Assembly (NCBI GenBank): GCA_025965915.1
Contig: JAOPWA010000123.1
Span: 1 to 39,272, forward strand
Origin: Dactylosporangium sp.
GTDB taxonomy: Bacteria; Actinomycetota; Actinomycetes; Mycobacteriales; Micromonosporaceae
Length of the DNA: 39,272 nt
Direction of reading: 5' to 3'
Shown here: in pieces, positions 13,715 to 21,630 of the stretch
Layout of the letters: every line of letters starts with the position of its first letter
How positions within the stretch are numbered: position 1 is the stretch's first letter
Notes under the pieces: model-generated
What the model was told of the DNA's origin: nothing
Database searches by the model: none
The model's input: the letters and a program-made list of their open reading frames with translations, nothing else
Translations under genes and position numbers: made by a program

Positions 13715-14113
13715 TCAGGTCGCCGTGGTGGTCGCGGCCCGGAGGAGCACCTCCGCGTCGACGTCGCGCGGCGAGTCCGGTCGCAGCGGGTCGTGGCCGA
13801 GCGTGAGCAGGGTGTCCCGCCACGGTTCGTTGGCTGCTTCTTCTGGTGGTGCGTTCATCAGGCGACCCACGACCAGCTCTGTTACGAGTTGCATCGTGGC
13901 GACGTCGTCGTCGGTGAGGTCGACGCGCCGTTTCTCCAGGATCCGGAGTACCCGCTCGCCGAGTGCGTGGATGTCAATGCCGGGCTCCGGCGCGTACGCG
14001 GCCGCGCCGTCCGGGGTCGAGAGCAGCCAATCGCGCAGCTCCGGGGAGGGCATGTTCACCACCCGGTGGAAGACGTCCCACTTCTGCTCGATCTCTGGGT
14101 TGCTTCGGGTCAT
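13715..14113 (-). CDS. DUF3140-like protein
   Basis: The 132-residue product has the DUF3140 pattern: MPSPELRDWLLSTPDG, then GERVLRILEKRRVDLTDDDVATM, and WRDTLLTLGHDPLRPD near the end (family form: WryslmNWGHDP). The family is small, soluble and uncharacterised. Compared with the usual form the RH-QRP block is replaced by VVGRLMNAPP, so this is a diverged member. ATG 14113 is chosen over GTG 14122 because AGGGGG stands 8 bases before it. A GGTT-N16-GGGTAA promoter candidate lies upstream. Confidence 0.75.
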   Translation of the reverse strand: MTRSNPEIEQKWDVFHRVVNMPSPELRDWLLSTPDGAAAYAPEPGIDIHALGERVLRILEKRRVDLTDDDVATMQLVTELVVGRLMNAPPEEAANEPWRDTLLTLGHDPLRPDSPRDVDAEVLLRAATTTAT

Positions 14114-14139
14114 CTCGATCACCCCCTAGGCCGTCTTAC

Positions 14140-14165
14140 TTACCCCGGTGCGTGCCGAGTGAACC
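14140..14165 (-). promoter_or_regulatory. Sigma-B-type promoter candidate for the DUF3140 gene
   Basis: On the - strand: GGTT (14165-14162), 16 bases, GGGTAA (14145-14140). The last base departs from GGGTAY. Confidence 0.4.
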
Positions 14166-14221
14166 GTCCGGGACGAGAGTGGGATGGGCGTGACAACCCA
14201 ATACGCCCGTCACGCCCAGCT

Positions 14222-15145
14222 ATGACCGAATTTATCGATATAGTGCGCTTCATGCGCACTAGCCGTCCGGACCCCGCCGTCGAGTCCGCCGTCGAGCCCG
14301 CCGCCGAGCCCGCCGCCGCAACGACCGCCCGCCGTTCCGACCGCACTCAACGCCTGCTCGGCGTCGCCGCGGCCGCACTGCTGATCGGCGGTCTGGCCAC
14401 GGTCGGCGCGACCGGTTTGAACTGGTGGTCGCGGATCCACCGCATCGAGGCCAACCAGGTGAAACTCGCGCGTACGGTCGACGTCGAGTGGCCGCGGAGC
14501 CCCGAGCACCATCAGGCGGGACGGGCGGGCAACGCGATGTCGGTCCCCGTCGCGCAGGGCACGGCCGCGCAGGGCACGGCCGCGCAGGACACCAGCGCCC
14601 CGAGCGCCACGCCGTTGCCGTCTGGGTCCGCGCTGCCGTCCGGGTCCGTGTCGCCGTCCGGGTCCGCGCTGCCGTCCGGACCCGCGTCGTCGTCGTCCGG
14701 CGCCGTCGCCCGGCTCCACATACCCCGGCTGCGTCTGGACCTTGTCGTCGTCGAGGGCGCGGGCGAGGCGGACCTCCTGCGCGGGCCGGGGCACATCTCC
14801 AACACGCCTTTGTTCGGACAGCCGGGCAACGTGGGGATCGCCGGTCACCGGTACCCCGGGGTCTTCTGGGACCTGGACCGGCTCCGCGACGGTGACCACG
14901 TGGTCGTGGAGACCCACGACGAGTGGTACGTCTACCGCGTCAGCCGGGAGATGATCGTCGGGCCGTCCGACGTCGACGTGCTGGCCCCACGTCCTGCCGG
15001 CGCACCCGAGGGCGCGCGGAACTTTCTCACCCTGGTCACCTGTGACCCGGTCTTCACCACCCTGCACCGGCTGATCCGGCAGGCGGTGCTGGTGCGGGCC
15101 ACCCCCCGGGCCGACGGCGCGCCGCCGGAACTGGCGATTAACTAA
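14222..15145 (+). CDS. Class E-type sortase
   Basis: The 307-residue protein has one membrane segment (about 44-68, starting RLLGVAAAALLIGGLATVG), a long Ala/Ser/Pro linker (about 100-162), and a sortase barrel with His209 in AGHRYPG, Cys274 in TLVTCDP and Arg283 in LHRLIR. Sortases cleave a C-terminal sorting signal and join the protein to cell wall or pilin. The linker encodes two tandem repeats: AQGTA units (from 14552) and PSGSAL-type units (14617-14688). ATG 14222 is used; ATG 14252 is an alternative, since TATAGT lies 8-9 bases before it. No sorting-signal substrate is in this window. It stands alone upstream of cheA. Confidence 0.85.
   Translation: MTEFIDIVRFMRTSRPDPAVESAVEPAAEPAAATTARRSDRTQRLLGVAAAALLIGGLATVGATGLNWWSRIHRIEANQVKLARTVDVEWPRSPEHHQAGRAGNAMSVPVAQGTAAQGTAAQDTSAPSATPLPSGSALPSGSVSPSGSALPSGPASSSSGAVARLHIPRLRLDLVVVEGAGEADLLRGPGHISNTPLFGQPGNVGIAGHRYPGVFWDLDRLRDGDHVVVETHDEWYVYRVSREMIVGPSDVDVLAPRPAGAPEGARNFLTLVTCDPVFTTLHRLIRQAVLVRATPRADGAPPELAIN
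14552..14688 (+). repeat. Two coding tandem repeats in the sortase linker
   Basis: A 15-bp unit (gcgcagggcacggcc) occurs at 14552-14566 and 14567-14581 with a partial third copy. An 18-bp unit (gccgtc-gggtccgcg-) occurs four times from 14617 to 14688. Both keep the reading frame and lengthen a disordered linker. Confidence 0.9.
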
Positions 15146-15168
15146 CGTCTGCCTGGTTTAGGCAAATT

Positions 15169-15196
15169 CTCAGCTGGGTCCGGGTCGTGCCGATGT
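15169..15196 (+). promoter_or_regulatory. FliA/WhiG-type promoter of cheA
   Basis: CTCA (15169-15172), 16 bases, GCCGATGT (15189-15196). It matches the sigma-28 family pattern (Streptomyces WhiG: TAAA-N15-GCCGATAA). Transcription would start near 15204, which excludes an upstream GTG at 15195 as the cheA start. Confidence 0.8.
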
Positions 15197-15221
15197 GAGC
15201 CTCGTAGAAAAGGAGGCGGCC

Positions 15222-17567
15222 TTGGACGAGCTCGGCGACATCGTTCAGGAGTTCCTCGTGGAAAGCCACGAGAACCTGGACCAACTGGACCGCGACCTGG
15301 TGGCGCTTGAGCAGGAGCCAGGATCACGGGAACTGCTGTCAAGTATTTTCCGCACTATTCACACGATCAAGGGTACGAGCGGCTTCCTGGCTTTCAACAA
15401 GCTTGAGCGCGTGACGCACGTGGGCGAGAACCTGCTTGCCCGGCTGCGCGACGGTACCCAGGTGATGACTCCCGAGACGACCAACACGCTGCTGCGCATG
15501 GTCGACGTCGTCCGGACCCTGCTGACCGCGATCGAGGAGAGCGGCGCGGAGGGCGACGTGGACGTCGACGGCGTCATCGAGGCCGTGACCCACTGCATCG
15601 AAACCGGTAACGCGACCGTCAATCCGGCTGGCTCCGAGCCGCCTGCCGCGAAGGCGGCCCCGGCTGTCGCCACGACGACCGCGAGCGCGCCCGAGACCAA
15701 GGAAGTAAGCGCACCTGTGACCGCGGAGGCGACGCCGGATCCCGTGGCGACGCCGACTGTGGACGCCGACGTCGAGACGGCACCGGCCGCCCCGATGGCC
15801 TCGATCGTGTCGGCCGAGGAGGACAACGCCGGTGGTGAGCCCGGCACCGGACAGGCCCGGCGCAGCATCGCCGACAGCTCCATTCGGGTCGATGTCGATC
15901 TGCTCGACACGCTGATGCGGCTGGTCGGTGAGCTGGTGCTCACCCGCAACCAGATGCTGCGCGCGGTCACGGAATCGTCGGACCCGGCACTGGCCCGGAC
16001 CGGGCAACGGCTCAACCTGATTACCAGTGAGCTGCAGGAAAGCGTGATGAAGACGCGGATGCAGGCCATCGACCACCTGTGGTCGAAGCTGCCCCGCGTG
16101 GTGCGTGACCTGTCCAGCTCGGTCGGCAAGCAGGTCCGGCTGGCGATGGAGGGCCGCGAGACCGAGCTGGACCGAAGCCTGCTGGAAGCGGTCAAGGACC
16201 CGCTGACGCACCTGGTGCGTAACGCCGTCGATCACGGTATCGAGGCCGCCGCCGACCGTAAGGCCGCCGGCAAGCCGGCCGAGGGCGTGCTGACGTTGCG
16301 CGCCTACCACGAGGGTGGGCACGTCATCGTCGAGGTCGCCGACGACGGCAAGGGCATCGACCCGAACCGGATCGCCGAGGTGGCGATCCAGCGCGGGCTG
16401 CTGACCCGCGACCAGGCATCGCACCTGGATCGCCGGGAGATTCTCAACCTGCTCTTCCGCCCGGGTTTCTCCACCGCCGAGAAGGTCACCAACGTGTCCG
16501 GCCGGGGTGTCGGGATGGACGTGGTCAAGACCAACATCGAGCGGATCGGCGGGGCGGTCGACGTCGAGTCGACGCTGGGTGAGGGCACAACCTGGCGGCT
16601 GACGATCCCGCTGACGTTGGCGATCATCCAGGCGCTGACGGTGGAGTGCGGCACCGAGCGGTACGCGATTCCGCAGGTCGCCGTGCACGAGCTGGTCTAC
16701 CTTGACGGCCAGAACGGCCGGGTCATCGAGCACGCTATGGGTGCGCAGGTGTACCGCCTGCGCGGCAAGCTGCTGCCGCTGGTGCGTCTCGACGAGACCC
16801 TCGGGTTGACCGCGGGTAGCGGCGACCGGGACGTTTACGTGGCCGTGCTGCAGGCCGAGGGGCGCAAGTTCGGCCTGGTGGTCGACCGGGTGCTCAACAC
16901 CGAAGAGGTCGTGGTCAAGGCCTTGTCGTCGCGGTTCAAGGAGATCGGCATGTACGCCGGGGCGACCCTGCTCGGTGACGGCAGGGTCGCGTTGATCCTC
17001 GACGTGCCGTCCCTGGCGCGCCGGGCCCATCTCAACGTCGGCGCGGTCGAGCGCGGAAAGCAGGAGATCGACGTCACGACCAGCGGCGCCAAGGAGAACG
17101 TCGACCGGCTGCTCATCGCCGGCGTCGGTGACCGGCGGGTGGCGATCCCACTGGACATGGTGACCCGGCTCGAGGAGTTCCCGCTGGAGCGCTTCGAGCG
17201 GGTCGGCAGCCGGGAGGTCGTGCAGTACCGCGACCAGATCCTGCCGGTGCTGCGCCTGGCCCAACTGCTCGGCGTGTACTCGCAAGACCAGGACGTCACG
17301 TCGGTGCCGGTGGTCGTCTACACCGAACGTGGGCGCAGTGTCGCCCTCGCGGTGGACCGGATCATCGACATCGTCGAAGACGTCGTGGGTGCCGAGCGCG
17401 ACTTCGGCGACGACGGACTGAAGGGCTCTGCGGTCATCCAGTCGCGGGTCACCGAGCTGCTCGACGTCCGTCGCGCGATCATGGCCGCGGACCCGCGGTT
17501 CGACGCCGAGAGCTCCGACGCCGAGGGCGGCGCGTACGACATCGACTCGATGATGGTGGGAGCGTAA
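15222..17567 (+). CDS. cheA: Chemotaxis histidine kinase CheA with two CheW-like domains
   Basis: TTG 15222 is preceded by AAGGAGG (15210-15216), giving 781 residues. The domains in order are: HPt (1-105; phospho-His47 in FRTIHTIKGTSGF); a Pro/Ala/Thr-rich linker (about 130-215) where a folded P2 is not evident; the dimerisation helices with LMRLVGELVLTRNQML; the GHKL ATPase (N-box HLVRNAVDHGIE, G1 VADDGKGID, G2 GRGVGMDVV); a CheW-like P5 domain (about 465-600); and a second CheW-like domain (about 625-760; LLIAGVGDRRVAIPLDMV). It would phosphorylate the CheY proteins and CheB encoded nearby, in receptor arrays. The second P5-like domain is unusual compared with the standard enzyme. Confidence 0.95.
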   Translation: MDELGDIVQEFLVESHENLDQLDRDLVALEQEPGSRELLSSIFRTIHTIKGTSGFLAFNKLERVTHVGENLLARLRDGTQVMTPETTNTLLRMVDVVRTLLTAIEESGAEGDVDVDGVIEAVTHCIETGNATVNPAGSEPPAAKAAPAVATTTASAPETKEVSAPVTAEATPDPVATPTVDADVETAPAAPMASIVSAEEDNAGGEPGTGQARRSIADSSIRVDVDLLDTLMRLVGELVLTRNQMLRAVTESSDPALARTGQRLNLITSELQESVMKTRMQAIDHLWSKLPRVVRDLSSSVGKQVRLAMEGRETELDRSLLEAVKDPLTHLVRNAVDHGIEAAADRKAAGKPAEGVLTLRAYHEGGHVIVEVADDGKGIDPNRIAEVAIQRGLLTRDQASHLDRREILNLLFRPGFSTAEKVTNVSGRGVGMDVVKTNIERIGGAVDVESTLGEGTTWRLTIPLTLAIIQALTVECGTERYAIPQVAVHELVYLDGQNGRVIEHAMGAQVYRLRGKLLPLVRLDETLGLTAGSGDRDVYVAVLQAEGRKFGLVVDRVLNTEEVVVKALSSRFKEIGMYAGATLLGDGRVALILDVPSLARRAHLNVGAVERGKQEIDVTTSGAKENVDRLLIAGVGDRRVAIPLDMVTRLEEFPLERFERVGSREVVQYRDQILPVLRLAQLLGVYSQDQDVTSVPVVVYTERGRSVALAVDRIIDIVEDVVGAERDFGDDGLKGSAVIQSRVTELLDVRRAIMAADPRFDAESSDAEGGAYDIDSMMVGA

Positions 17568-17570
17568 GAG

Positions 17571-18017
17571 ATGGCAAGTCGTCAGTACGCCACGTTCGAG
17601 GTGGCCGGCCAGCTGTTCGGGCTGGACGTGGCGAAGGTGCAGGAGGTGCTGTCGTTTCACGAGTACACCCCGGTGCCACTGGGGCCGCGCTCGATCGGCG
17701 GGCTGTTCAACCTGCGCGGCCAGGTCATCGCCGCCGTCGACCTGCGCGTCCAGCTCGGGCTGGAACCCCGTGACTTCGAGGGCCCGGCGATGAACGTGAT
17801 CGTGCGGACCCCGGATGAGTCGGTGAGCCTGCTCGTCGACCGCATCGGTGAGGTCGTCGAACTCGACGACGAGACGTTCGAGCCACCCCCGGACACGCTC
17901 ACCGGCCCCAGCCGCGAGCTGATCACCGGCGCGTTCAAACTCGACGGCCGGCTGATGCTGGCGCTCGACACGGCGCGGGCGGTGCAAACCTCGACGAGCT
18001 CCGGCTCCGGTGAGTAG
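17571..18017 (+). CDS. cheW: Chemotaxis adaptor CheW
   Basis: The 148-residue protein is a single CheW domain: YATFEVAGQLFGLDVAKVQEVL at the start, IGGLFNLRGQVIAAVDLR (the receptor/CheA-binding NLRG region) near 42-59, and LLVDRIGEVVELDDE near 85. It bridges chemoreceptors and CheA. The start lies three bases after the cheA stop, so the two form one operon. A hairpin follows the gene. No methyl-accepting receptor gene is present in the window. Confidence 0.95.
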   Translation: MASRQYATFEVAGQLFGLDVAKVQEVLSFHEYTPVPLGPRSIGGLFNLRGQVIAAVDLRVQLGLEPRDFEGPAMNVIVRTPDESVSLLVDRIGEVVELDDETFEPPPDTLTGPSRELITGAFKLDGRLMLALDTARAVQTSTSSGSGE

Positions 18018-18030
18018 GTACTATCCGATC

Positions 18031-18070
18031 TTGGGCACCTGTGGGACCTACGGGCCGCGCAGGTGCCCAA
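18031..18070 (+). terminator. Hairpin after cheW
   Basis: Arms ttgggcacctg (18031-18041) and caggtgcccaa (18060-18070) pair perfectly over 11 bp with an 18-base loop. No real T-run follows, so it may be a weak or Rho-assisted terminator, or an mRNA-stabilising element. Confidence 0.6.
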
Positions 18071-18158
18071 GACTCGTTTGGTAAGAGATTCACGCAGAGT
18101 TACGTAGGTAACCGATCGGGGGACGCAGCGGGGAGTGCGACGGTTGCAGACTGGGTGC

Positions 18159-19055
18159 ATGTACAGCCTTGTCAGTGCTCCCGTTCTCGGATTCGACCTG
18201 TCCCGCCTGCCTGGCGGGTCGGCAACCGCCGATGTGCTTCTCCGCGGGCTTTCGCTTACTGACGGTGACATTGATGTCCTCGCCAACTTCCGGATGGATG
18301 ACTGGGACCGGCTGGCCCTGTGGCAGGACGTGGACGAGGCGGCTCGGCAGCGCCAGACCGTACGCGACCTGTCGGCCGACCCGAGCGACGCCCACCAGAC
18401 GCTCGCCCTGCTCGAGCAGGCCCCTATCGGCACGGTTGACGGATTGCTGCAGTGTGTACGCCACGACGTCCTGGGCTGGACCTGGAAGTCCACCGGCGAT
18501 TCCCCGGCGGCGCAGAGCGGGACCGCCGCCCAGGCGACGTCCGTCATCTGCGATGCGGTCGTCGCCGCGTACCTGCGCGACCTGCTGCCGGTGCAGTCCC
18601 GCCGCAGCCTCGCGGTCGGCTGGCTCTCCGCGGCACGCTGGCTGCCGGTACGCCCAATGCACCTCGGACCGCAGCATGATGACATTTCCGCGCTGTTGAG
18701 CCGGGTGCGCGCGCTGAGTCCGGCCGAGCTCGCCCGGCTGGGCGTCGCCGCCGAGGTGGCCCGCCGCAGTGCCAGCGACTGGGCGCCTGCCGTACACGCG
18801 GCTTCGTGGGCGGTCTACGTCTCGGAGCGGGTACGGGCCGCGGCCGCCGCCCAGTTGATGCTCGTCCAGGCTGTCGACGACGCGGGTATCCCGGTGGCCG
18901 ACCGCGCCGGTGGGGCGTGGAACCTGCTCAGCGGTGCCGTCCAGGCCATGATGGTCCGCGACCTGCTGGCTGCCGAGACGGTGCGGCGGCTCGTCGACCC
19001 GCTGCTGGTGGCGCTCGGCCCGACCGAGGTCACCGAGGGCGGTTCCCGCCAGTAG
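18159..19055 (+). CDS. Unknown protein encoded between cheW and cheB
   Basis: From ATG 18159 the product has 298-299 residues and no recognised domain, signal peptide or membrane segment. It looks largely alpha-helical. An acidic N-terminal region has LSLTDGDIDVLANFRMDDWDRLALWQDV. The centre contains VICDAVVAAYLRDLLPV, and the C-terminal half is rich in Ala with VHAASWAVYVSERVRAAAAAQL. Start choice is uncertain: GTG 18135 is also in frame and neither has a strong ribosome site. No CTCA-N16-GCCGAT promoter precedes it, unlike the che operons on both sides. An inverted repeat GTTAC-GTAG-GTAAC (18099-18112) lies upstream. A chemotaxis-related role is suggested only by position. Confidence 0.7.
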   Translation: MYSLVSAPVLGFDLSRLPGGSATADVLLRGLSLTDGDIDVLANFRMDDWDRLALWQDVDEAARQRQTVRDLSADPSDAHQTLALLEQAPIGTVDGLLQCVRHDVLGWTWKSTGDSPAAQSGTAAQATSVICDAVVAAYLRDLLPVQSRRSLAVGWLSAARWLPVRPMHLGPQHDDISALLSRVRALSPAELARLGVAAEVARRSASDWAPAVHAASWAVYVSERVRAAAAAQLMLVQAVDDAGIPVADRAGGAWNLLSGAVQAMMVRDLLAAETVRRLVDPLLVALGPTEVTEGGSRQ

Positions 19056-19119
19056 CAAGCAGGATTCCCGGATAGTTCGGGATTCCCCGGAATAGTGCGG
19101 TTCATCGGTACGCACTTTT

Positions 19120-19147
19120 CTCATCCGTCACCCGATCGCGCCGATAT
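19120..19147 (+). promoter_or_regulatory. FliA/WhiG-type promoter of the cheB operon
   Basis: CTCA (19120-19123), 16 bases, GCCGATAT (19140-19147). It would drive cheB-cheR-cheY-cheX-like-cheY2 and the last gene of the operon. Confidence 0.8.
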
Positions 19148-19201
19148 GGGCAGGGAACGGATGGCCGGGCGGTGGCCGTCCCAGTGCGGGGAGGCCGCTA
19201 C

Positions 19202-20386
19202 GTGATCTCGGTCCTGGTCGTTGACGACTCTGTCGTCATTCGACGCCTGGTCACCGATGCGCTAGCCGAGGACCCGGAGATCCGGGTGGTAGGTACTGCT
19301 CCCAACGGGCGCGTCGCCTTGGCGAAGATCGAACAGCTCAGACCCGACCTGGTGACCCTCGACATCGAGATGCCCGTTCTTGACGGCCTCGGCACCCTTC
19401 GCGAATTGCGCCCCCGCTACCCGCGACTGCCGGTGATCATGTTCAGCACGCTGACCGCGTCGGGGGCGACCGCCACGCTCGACGCGCTTGCCGCGGGTGC
19501 GAGCGACTACGTCACGAAGCCCTCCAACGTGGGCAGCTTCGAGGAGTCGAAGCGCAGCGTACGGGAGCAGCTCATCCCGCGGATCCACGCGCTGTGCGAG
19601 CGGGGCTCCGTTCGTCGGCCGCGTCGCTATGCGGCGCCGAATCCACCGGGCACCGCACCGCCCACCGGCGGCTTCGCCTTCGCGCCAGCCCTGCCCGGCC
19701 TGGCCGGCGTGCCGCGCATCGGGAAGCCACCGGCGGGTACGTCGGTCGCCTCGTCGGCGGCCAACCGCCCGCGTACCGAACGGGTGGACCTGCTCGCGAT
19801 CGGCTGTTCCACGGGTGGACCGGACGCCCTGTCCAAGGTCCTCCAGTCTCTGCCCGCCACCCTGCCGGTCCCGATCGTAGTGGTCCAGCACATGCCGCCG
19901 GTGTTCACGAAGATGTTCGCCGAGCGGCTCAACCGCATCTGCGCCCTGGAGGTGATCGAGGCGGCGGGGAAGGAGCAGGTGCGCCCCGGCACCGTCTACA
20001 TCGCACCGGGCGACTTCCATCTCGAGGTCGTCCGCTCCGGTACCTCGGTGTTGACGATGCTGCAGAGCGGCCCTCCGGAGAACTTCTGCCGGCCCGCCGT
20101 CGACATCCTGTTCCGATCGGTCGCGCGAGCTTACGGAGGCAAGGTCCTGGCAACTGTTCTGACCGGTATGGGCCAGGACGGCAGGCGTGGCGCCGAGGTG
20201 CTGCGCGCCGAGGGCGCCGAGATCGTCGCCCAGGACGAAGCGACATCCGTCGTGTGGGGCATGCCGGGCGCCATCACCCACGCCGGCCTCGCCGACGCCG
20301 TCCTTCCCCTACCTGACATAGCCAACTATCTCGTTTCGCGCATCGCCGCAGGGCGCGGCGCACGGTCCCAGGAGGTGACCCGATGA
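19202..20386 (+). CDS. cheB: Chemotaxis protein-glutamate methylesterase CheB
   Basis: GTG 19202 with GGGGAGG at 19188-19194 gives 394 residues. The receiver domain (1-125) has VVDDS and phospho-acceptor Asp54 in VTLDIEMPVLDG. A linker of about 65 residues follows. The methylesterase domain has the triad Ser203 (AIGCSTGG), His230 (VVQHMPP) and Asp326 (TGMGQDGRRG). It removes methyl groups from, or deamidates, chemoreceptors to reset signalling, opposing CheR, whose gene overlaps its 3' end by four bases. A longer frame from GTG 19172 lacks a ribosome site. Confidence 0.96.
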   Translation: MISVLVVDDSVVIRRLVTDALAEDPEIRVVGTAPNGRVALAKIEQLRPDLVTLDIEMPVLDGLGTLRELRPRYPRLPVIMFSTLTASGATATLDALAAGASDYVTKPSNVGSFEESKRSVREQLIPRIHALCERGSVRRPRRYAAPNPPGTAPPTGGFAFAPALPGLAGVPRIGKPPAGTSVASSAANRPRTERVDLLAIGCSTGGPDALSKVLQSLPATLPVPIVVVQHMPPVFTKMFAERLNRICALEVIEAAGKEQVRPGTVYIAPGDFHLEVVRSGTSVLTMLQSGPPENFCRPAVDILFRSVARAYGGKVLATVLTGMGQDGRRGAEVLRAEGAEIVAQDEATSVVWGMPGAITHAGLADAVLPLPDIANYLVSRIAAGRGARSQEVTR

Positions 20387-21237
20387 CATTGAGTGCTCAG
20401 GAGTTCGCCTACGTCAGCGACCTGGTGCGTCGCAACTCCGCCATTGTGCTGGATACGGGCAAGGAGTACCTGGTGGAGGCCAGACTGCTCCCGCTGGCCC
20501 GCCTGGCCGGCATACCCACCGTTTCCGAGTTCGTCAGCCGGGTGCAGCAGCGGCCCGAGCCGGCGACGCACGAGAAGATCGTGGACGCGCTGACGACGAA
20601 CGAGACGTCGTGGTTTCGCGACAGTGAGCCGTTCCAGGCGATAACCGCCAAGGTGCTGCCCGACCTGATTCCGGCCAGGTCCGCCAACCGGACCCTTCGC
20701 GTCTGGTCTGCCGCCTGCTCCAGTGGGCAGGAGCCGTACAGCCTTGCCATGGTTCTGCAGGAGTCGCTGCCGGCCGGGTGGACCTACGAGATCACCGCCA
20801 CCGATATCTCCCAGGAGATGCTGTCCCGGGCCGAAACGGGGCGCTTTACGCAACTCGAGGTCAACCGTGGTCTGCCGGCGAACATGCTGGTGCGCCACTT
20901 CGAGCGGGACGGCACCCACTGGCAGGTGGCAGCCGGCCTGCGCGAGAACATCGCGTTCAAGCGAATGAACCTGGCCGTTGCGCTGCCGCCGATGCCACAG
21001 TTCGACCTCGTCTTCCTGCGCAACGTACTGATCTATTTCGACGTCGAGACCAAGCGTCAGGTCCTGTCCCGGGTCAGCGCCGTCATGCGCCCCGACGGCT
21101 GGCTCTTCCTCGGCTCCGCCGAGACGACCATCGGCATCGACGACCGGTTCGAGCGGGTGTCCGCCGGCCGTAGCTCCGCGTACCGCCTGCGTGGCGGCCA
21201 GACCACGGCGTCCGCCGCCGCATTGGGAAAGGAGTGA
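20383..21237 (+). CDS. cheR: Chemotaxis methyltransferase CheR
   Basis: The 284-residue protein has the N-terminal helical CheR_N domain (about 1-75) and a SAM-dependent methyltransferase domain. Visible motifs are TTNETSWFRDSEPFQ near 65-79, the SAM-binding WSAACSSGQEPYSLAMV near 107-123, EITATDIS near 135 and FDLVFLRNVLIYFD near 208. It transfers methyl groups to glutamates of chemoreceptors. ATG 20383 overlaps the cheB stop (ATGA), and AGGAGG lies just upstream. The length is the usual one for a CheR without TPR repeats. Confidence 0.96.
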   Translation: MTLSAQEFAYVSDLVRRNSAIVLDTGKEYLVEARLLPLARLAGIPTVSEFVSRVQQRPEPATHEKIVDALTTNETSWFRDSEPFQAITAKVLPDLIPARSANRTLRVWSAACSSGQEPYSLAMVLQESLPAGWTYEITATDISQEMLSRAETGRFTQLEVNRGLPANMLVRHFERDGTHWQVAAGLRENIAFKRMNLAVALPPMPQFDLVFLRNVLIYFDVETKRQVLSRVSAVMRPDGWLFLGSAETTIGIDDRFERVSAGRSSAYRLRGGQTTASAAALGKE

Positions 21238-21243
21238 TCACCG

Positions 21244-21630
21244 ATGCTTGCTTTGGTGATCGATGATTCACGGGCGATGCGGATGATCCTCACTCGGATC
21301 ACCGGTCAGCTCGGGTTCGAGGTGTGGCAGGCGGGCAACGGGCGGGAGGCCCTGGACCTGCTCCAGGCCACCGAGACCGTTCCCGAGTTGGCGCTCGTGG
21401 ACTGGAACATGCCGGAGATGAACGGGCTCGAGTTCGTCGTCAATGTCCGCGCAGATCCGAAATATCGAGCAATGACCCTGATGATGGTCACGACCGAGGG
21501 CGAGCAGAGCCAGATCGTACGAGCCCTGGCGGCTGGCGCGCACGAGTACGTGATCAAGCCTTTTACCCCGGACGCCATCGAAGAAAAGCTGGCGCTATTG
21601 GGAGTGTTGACGAATGGAGCCGCGGCATGA
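21244..21630 (+). CDS. cheY: CheY-type response regulator (first copy)
   Basis: The 128-residue single receiver domain has the acidic pair IDDS at 6-9, phospho-acceptor Asp53 in ALVDWNMPEMNG, the switch Thr83/84 in MMVTTEGE and Lys105 in YVIKPF. It lacks any output domain, so it should act by binding the flagellar switch or as a phosphate sink. AAAGGAG precedes ATG 21244. Its stop overlaps the next start (ATGA). Which of the two CheY proteins binds the motor cannot be told from sequence. Confidence 0.93.
   Translation: MLALVIDDSRAMRMILTRITGQLGFEVWQAGNGREALDLLQATETVPELALVDWNMPEMNGLEFVVNVRADPKYRAMTLMMVTTEGEQSQIVRALAAGAHEYVIKPFTPDAIEEKLALLGVLTNGAAA

Noticed and set aside
15339-17987. Very long - strand open frame (882 codons) opposite cheA and cheW
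   Set aside because: Composition rich in Asp/His/Arg/Gln as expected for the complement of a GC-rich gene; no domain recognised, while the + strand holds complete CheA and CheW.
18085-18116. Possible FliA-type promoter before the unknown gene at 18159
   Set aside because: Only TTCA with an 18-base spacer and ACCGATCG. Both spacing and -35 deviate from the six consistent sites.
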